From Linepithema humile (lineage: Eukaryota; Arthropoda; Insecta; Hymenoptera; Formicidae), in contig NC_090132.1 in NCBI RefSeq assembly GCF_040581485.1, forward strand, positions 25,803,911 to 25,867,910: a DNA stretch of 64,000 bases, read 5' to 3'. Under the pieces are notes generated by a model. It made no database searches and had not been told where the DNA came from. It worked only from the letters and a program-made list of their open reading frames with translations. Below, piece by piece: positions 60,480-64,000 of the stretch (the first letter of the stretch is position 1; every line of letters begins with the position of its first letter). A program made the translations under genes and the position numbers.

Positions 60480-60840
60480 CGAATATGTATCAGTGACAAA
60501 TATTACCTTCTACTTCAAAACATTACTTTTGGTACAGTATTTCCATAGCCAACTCTGAAATGTATGCTTTTTTAACTGTTCCTTAAAATGCGAGTGATCT
60601 TCTAAACTCTCAGGTAAGTAAAATGTTTTCATTGAAATTTTAATGAGTTAAAATATATAAAATATATCTTGATGATCTGTGTAAACTTCGGTATTTTTGA
60701 TCCACACTACAAATTTTTACATGCATTTTTTTATTTGTTAAACCTAAGGTGGAAATTTTGTAAACAATATATAACAATTTTTCAATGGTATAGACAGTCC
60801 GTTTGAAGTGATGAGACGCATTCTGACAAACCAACTGTGT
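60480..60840 (-). pseudogene. Decayed fourth BED module, unit 4
   Basis: Nearly identical to the unit 2 remnant: same stop positions and the same out-of-frame open stretch (60,640-60,834). Confirms that the decay preceded the A-B dimer duplication. Confidence 0.7.
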
Positions 60841-60851
60841 TATGTATTTCT

Positions 60852-62405
60852 TTAATTTGTATTATTCAATTTGTCCGAATGTGTCATTTTTATATGAGAA
60901 ATCAGCCTGTGGTGAATACTAAGAGCAAAATTCTTGTGACAAATATTACACTCCGCTACAAAATCATCTTTTTTTGTCCAATATTTATATGACCAACTGC
61001 GAAGGATATGATTCTTTCGTTGTTTCTCAGAATGCGAATTCAAGTGATTTTCTATAGATTCAGATGTAGATCGAACATTTGCATTGCAGATAATACATTG
61101 TGAATATAATTTGTTTGAATACTTAAAATACATCCATGGCAATTTTATTAGTTTCTTTTCTTCTTCGTATTTCCAAATTTTTCTATGATGTCTTGCAAAA
61201 TGCATATGGAAAGATTCAACGGTTATATAATAAAATTTTTTTTCACAAAACATGCACTGCGCTTTAAAATGCGGCAGTTTTACAAAATATTTCCACACAT
61301 GCTTTTTAGTTACAACAGTTAGTGACTTAGACGTTGTGTTCGTTTGAAGTGATGAAACGCATTGTGATGAACGAACTGTGTCATGTGTTTCTTGCGTATT
61401 TTTCAATTTATCCCAATGTTTCACTTTTATATGAACATCCAGGTGAGTATGAACATAAAGAGATACATTCTTATTACAAATATTACACTCCACTACAAAA
61501 TCATCTCTCCTTGTCGAATATTTATATGGCCAACCGCAAAGGATATAATTCTTTCGTTGTTCTTCAGAATGTGAACTCAAATGCTTTTCTACAGATTCGG
61601 ATGTACACAGAACATTTGCGTCACAAATAATACACTGTGAACGTGATTCGTTTAAATACTTGAAATACATCCATGGAAATTTTATTAGTTTTCTTTCTTG
61701 TTCGTATTTAAAAATTTTTTTATGATATTTTTCCATATGATGATAGAAATTTCCATTGTCTATATAATAATATATGTTTTCACAAAACATGCACTGCGCT
61801 TTAAAATCCGGCAGTTTAACAAAATATTTCCACAGATGCTTCTTAGTTACAATTTTTAGTGACTTCGACAATGTGTTCGTTTGAAGTGATGAAACGCATT
61901 CTGATGAACCAACTGTGTCATGTGTTTCTTGCGTATTTTTCAATTTGTCCCAATGTTTCATTTTCATATGAACATCCAGTTGAACATGAACCCAAAGAGA
62001 TACATTCCTATTACAAATATTACACTCCACTACAAAATCATCTCTTTTTGTCATATATTTCCATGGCCAACTGCGTAATGTATGATTCTCCCGTTTTTCA
62101 GAATGTGAACTCAAGTGATTTTCTACATATTCAAATGTAGACAGAACTTGTGCATCACAGATAACACATTGTGAATATAATTTGTTTAAATATTTGAAAA
62201 ACATCCATGGCCCTTTTATTATTGTTTTCTCTTCTTCGTATTTCCAAATTTTTATATGATGCACTGCCATATGTGTTTTTAAGTTTGTATCTTTTATATA
62301 TATATATTTATTTTCGCAAAACTTGCACTGTGCTTTAAAATCCGATAGTTTCACATAGTATTCCCACACATGTTTTTTATTTGCAATATTAAGTGATGTA
62401 GACAT
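60852..62405 (-). CDS. Nine-finger BED-type zinc finger protein, array copy 4
   Basis: 517 residues from MSTSLNIANKKHVWEYYVKL (an upstream in-frame Met lies at 62,465). Same nine-finger plan. One codon is missing in module 1 (SEKREN for SEKQREN), a 3-bp loss that keeps the frame. Most similar to copy 2, sharing the SRSQCIICDANVLCTSES block. Ends DKLNNTN and stop. The array arrangement suggests paralogues created by unequal crossing-over; expression is unknown. Confidence 0.82.
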   Translation of the reverse strand: MSTSLNIANKKHVWEYYVKLSDFKAQCKFCENKYIYIKDTNLKTHMAVHHIKIWKYEEEKTIIKGPWMFFKYLNKLYSQCVICDAQVLSTFEYVENHLSSHSEKRENHTLRSWPWKYMTKRDDFVVECNICNRNVSLWVHVQLDVHMKMKHWDKLKNTQETHDTVGSSECVSSLQTNTLSKSLKIVTKKHLWKYFVKLPDFKAQCMFCENIYYYIDNGNFYHHMEKYHKKIFKYEQERKLIKFPWMYFKYLNESRSQCIICDANVLCTSESVEKHLSSHSEEQRKNYILCGWPYKYSTRRDDFVVECNICNKNVSLYVHTHLDVHIKVKHWDKLKNTQETHDTVRSSQCVSSLQTNTTSKSLTVVTKKHVWKYFVKLPHFKAQCMFCEKKFYYITVESFHMHFARHHRKIWKYEEEKKLIKLPWMYFKYSNKLYSQCIICNANVRSTSESIENHLNSHSEKQRKNHILRSWSYKYWTKKDDFVAECNICHKNFALSIHHRLISHIKMTHSDKLNNTN

Positions 62406-62605
62406 TACGTCCGTTTGAAGTGACGCGTATAACTGAATACGATGAACTAACATGAACTGATACAAGAACCTTTCTGTCGATGAGTATAGTAGAGAAAGAG
62501 AAAAGACGCATAATTATTTTTCACTTGAATGTAAATATTGATACGTCGGACAAATCTAGCTAGCAATGATCAAAACACGTGGTAACATCTCATGCCGAGT
62601 TTGTA

Positions 62606-62789
62606 TACACAAAAAAAATTTTATATCAAAAATTACTATGTACTGCAATAACCGCGGACCATGAAGTCGCGAATCAAAAATATTCACTATGTTTCACATG
62701 TGAAAAATATCGTAAAAATTTTTTTTAATTTTTTTATTATCCGCAGCTGCCGTACATAGTAATTTTTGATATAAAATTTTTTTCGTGTA
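62606..62789. repeat. Palindromic element, unit 4
   Basis: Left end TACACAAAAAAAATTTTATA, right end AAAATTTTTTTCGTGTA. Same location and structure as in the other units. Confidence 0.7.
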
Positions 62790-63093
62790 GTGATAACATT
62801 TCAGCAAAATAAACGTAACAGCGCGTATCCTTTACACAAATATTTTGTAAGAAATAATGTACAAATATTATATTATCTATGTGTATTAAATAAAATTACT
62901 TACAAATTATGGCTGCATCAGAGAAATTTATTTTTCTATACCAAGAAAAACGCATTTTTTTTTAAATTATTTATGCTGCATTAAATGCAATTAATATACT
63001 CATTGCAGAAATAAATACATATGATTGACTCAATACATATCGCATAAAAAATTATTACGTGTATGTATTTAACCAGCTAATTTATTTTCAGAT

Positions 63094-63207
63094 ATGGCAT
63101 TATCATCAACTTTCTTTACAAAAACGCCTCGATTTATTGGTATAAATTTTGTATTATTTTATTTTATTCTTATTTGTTTATTAATAGCAGTTTTTAATGT
63201 GCTTTAA
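63094..63207 (+). other. Antisense hydrophobic mini-ORF, unit 4
   Basis: 37 codons, MALSSTFFTKTPRFIGINFV followed by a hydrophobic run and stop, after an acceptor-like attttcag. Intact here and in unit 1 only. Probably a remnant. Confidence 0.3.
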
Positions 63208-63408
63208 TTTGCTTTAATTTAATCTTAAATACTCGTATTAAAATAAAGATTATTTTAATATTTTATTTAACATTTTATTTTGTTTAAATATTTTTGTTAA
63301 CACACATTTTGACAGAGCTATTCGTCTGTGTGCAAAAATAATTTCGGCATTTTTTAATAATATAAAATATATTGAGTGAAAGCAAAAGTTATGATAAATT
63401 TTGTGGTA

Positions 63409-63804
63409 CACTCAAAAAAATGATCTTGCAATAATAGCTAAAATTTTCTAGGTGTAAAAAATTAACTAAAACAGATAAATGATTAGCAACTGTTGTGATA
63501 TTGCATATGTAATTACTTAATCAGTTTAGATGACAGAAACAGAATATATATCTGTATTGTTTGTGAACTTTAAAAAGAAAGTTTCTCTAAAGCGGCTATC
63601 TATATAAGATCAATCACGTGTTAGATCATGCAATGAATAACATTTAGCAATGGTACTTAAATTTTTCAGAAGCTATTGCTAGAACATTACTGCTATAAAT
63701 TCTATATGTGACAAACAATGTTTTCACAGATACGAAAAATAGCGATACATTCTTGTTGCGATATTTAGAAATCTAACTACATCAGCAAAATATTTTTTTG
63801 AGTG
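63409..63804 (-). mobile_element. TA-flanked MITE, copy 3, in the unit 4 spacer
   Basis: A 396-bp element inverted relative to the pair at 42 kb. TA flanks at 63407-63408 and 63805-63806. Units 1 and 3 carry the uninterrupted site (ggTAgaaaaatg), which fixes the element ends and the TA duplication exactly. Confidence 0.95.
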
Positions 63805-63897
63805 TAGAAAAATGAACTAAGTAATTTTATTAAACTCGACACACCAGCGCGCACTATACGCGCCATTTATTTTTTTAGTTACAAAGAATTATTTATT

Positions 63898-64000
63898 GTT
63901 GAGGCGCACCCAAGGAGTGGGGAGGATTTGGAGGTTAACTTTATCCCCCTCTGCAAAATTAAATTAATATACTTTATTTTTTTATTAACTTAACAGCAAA
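63898..64000. other. Sequence beyond the right array boundary
   Basis: A short GC-richer stretch (GTTGAGGCGCACCCAAGG onward to about 63,955), unrelated to the array units, then AT-rich sequence to the window end. It may be the start of another mobile element, but too little is visible. Confidence 0.4.

Larger units (their letters stand above)
60191..63897 (-). repeat. Tandem array unit 4 (type B), spacer truncated
   Basis: Close to unit 2 in the gene and its spacer, but the spacer contains a MITE (63409-63804). Homology to the other units stops at about 63,897, inside AAGAATTATTTATT. It is the rightmost unit; the following sequence is unrelated. Confidence 0.9.

Noticed and set aside
45987..62465. 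Interpretation of the array units as complete autonomous hAT transposons
   Set aside because: BED-like fingers occur in hAT transposases, but no DDE or dimerisation domain, no terminal inverted repeats bounding the unit and no target duplications were seen. Unit borders are those of tandem duplication.
42000..64000. CRISPR-like or other regularly spaced short repeats
   Set aside because: The periodicity seen is that of about 5-kb gene-bearing units and protein modules, not short direct repeats with unique spacers.

Overview
The window looks like a hymenopteran insect chromosome, most likely an ant. Coding exons are GC-rich, introns and spacers are AT-rich, microsatellites (GA, CT, TA) are common, and small terminal-inverted-repeat elements are present. 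Introns follow GT-AG rules and no prokaryote-style gene packing is seen. The species call is inference.

Region 1 (1-13,726): no coding exon could be recognised. There are GC-rich, CpG-rich patches (about 1-900, 4.6-5.0 kb, 7.3-8.1 kb, 9.5-10.2 kb, 11.4-11.6 kb) and simple repeats. It is probably the promoter side and long 5' intron(s) of the following gene.

Region 2 (13,727-about 40,170, plus strand): one large gene, the insect BAZ2/toutatis orthologue, a nucleosome-remodelling cofactor subunit. I assembled 26 coding exons. The chain closes exactly: 2 carried-in bases plus 6,636 bases, giving 2,211 residues and a stop at 36,550-36,552. In order it encodes a low-complexity N-terminus, a CtBP-type PLNLS motif, AT-hook-like basic runs, an MBD/TAM domain, a long coiled coil, DDT, WHIM segments, two PHD fingers and a bromodomain. 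The start codon lies upstream and was not found. The surprise is a symmetric phase 0-0 567-bp exon (21,924-22,490) that would insert a CENP-B/Tigger-type helix-turn-helix and a Pro/Ala/Thr-rich tail into the coiled coil.

Region 3 (about 40.2-42 kb): AT-rich spacer with a possible LTR-like island and a decayed minus-strand SNF2 helicase fragment of the TTF2/lodestar type.

Region 4 (about 41,973-63,897): a tandem array of about 5-kb units, four complete gene copies plus one broken copy, all on the minus strand. Each intact copy encodes about 518 residues (from the shared start) with nine consecutive BED-like zinc fingers arranged as three modules of three, and no transposase domain. The units alternate A-B-A-B with a higher-order period of about 9.81 kb. 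Each full unit carries a short conserved hydrophobic-tail ORF, a decayed fourth module, and a palindromic element. A 394-396-bp TA-flanked MITE sits singly in the last unit. It also occurs as a composite pair in the first, broken unit, where the pair inserted as one 809-bp block carrying 15 bp captured from the other insertion site. The array ends abruptly at about 63,897.

The BAZ2 gene and the BED array show no evident functional link; they are neighbours.
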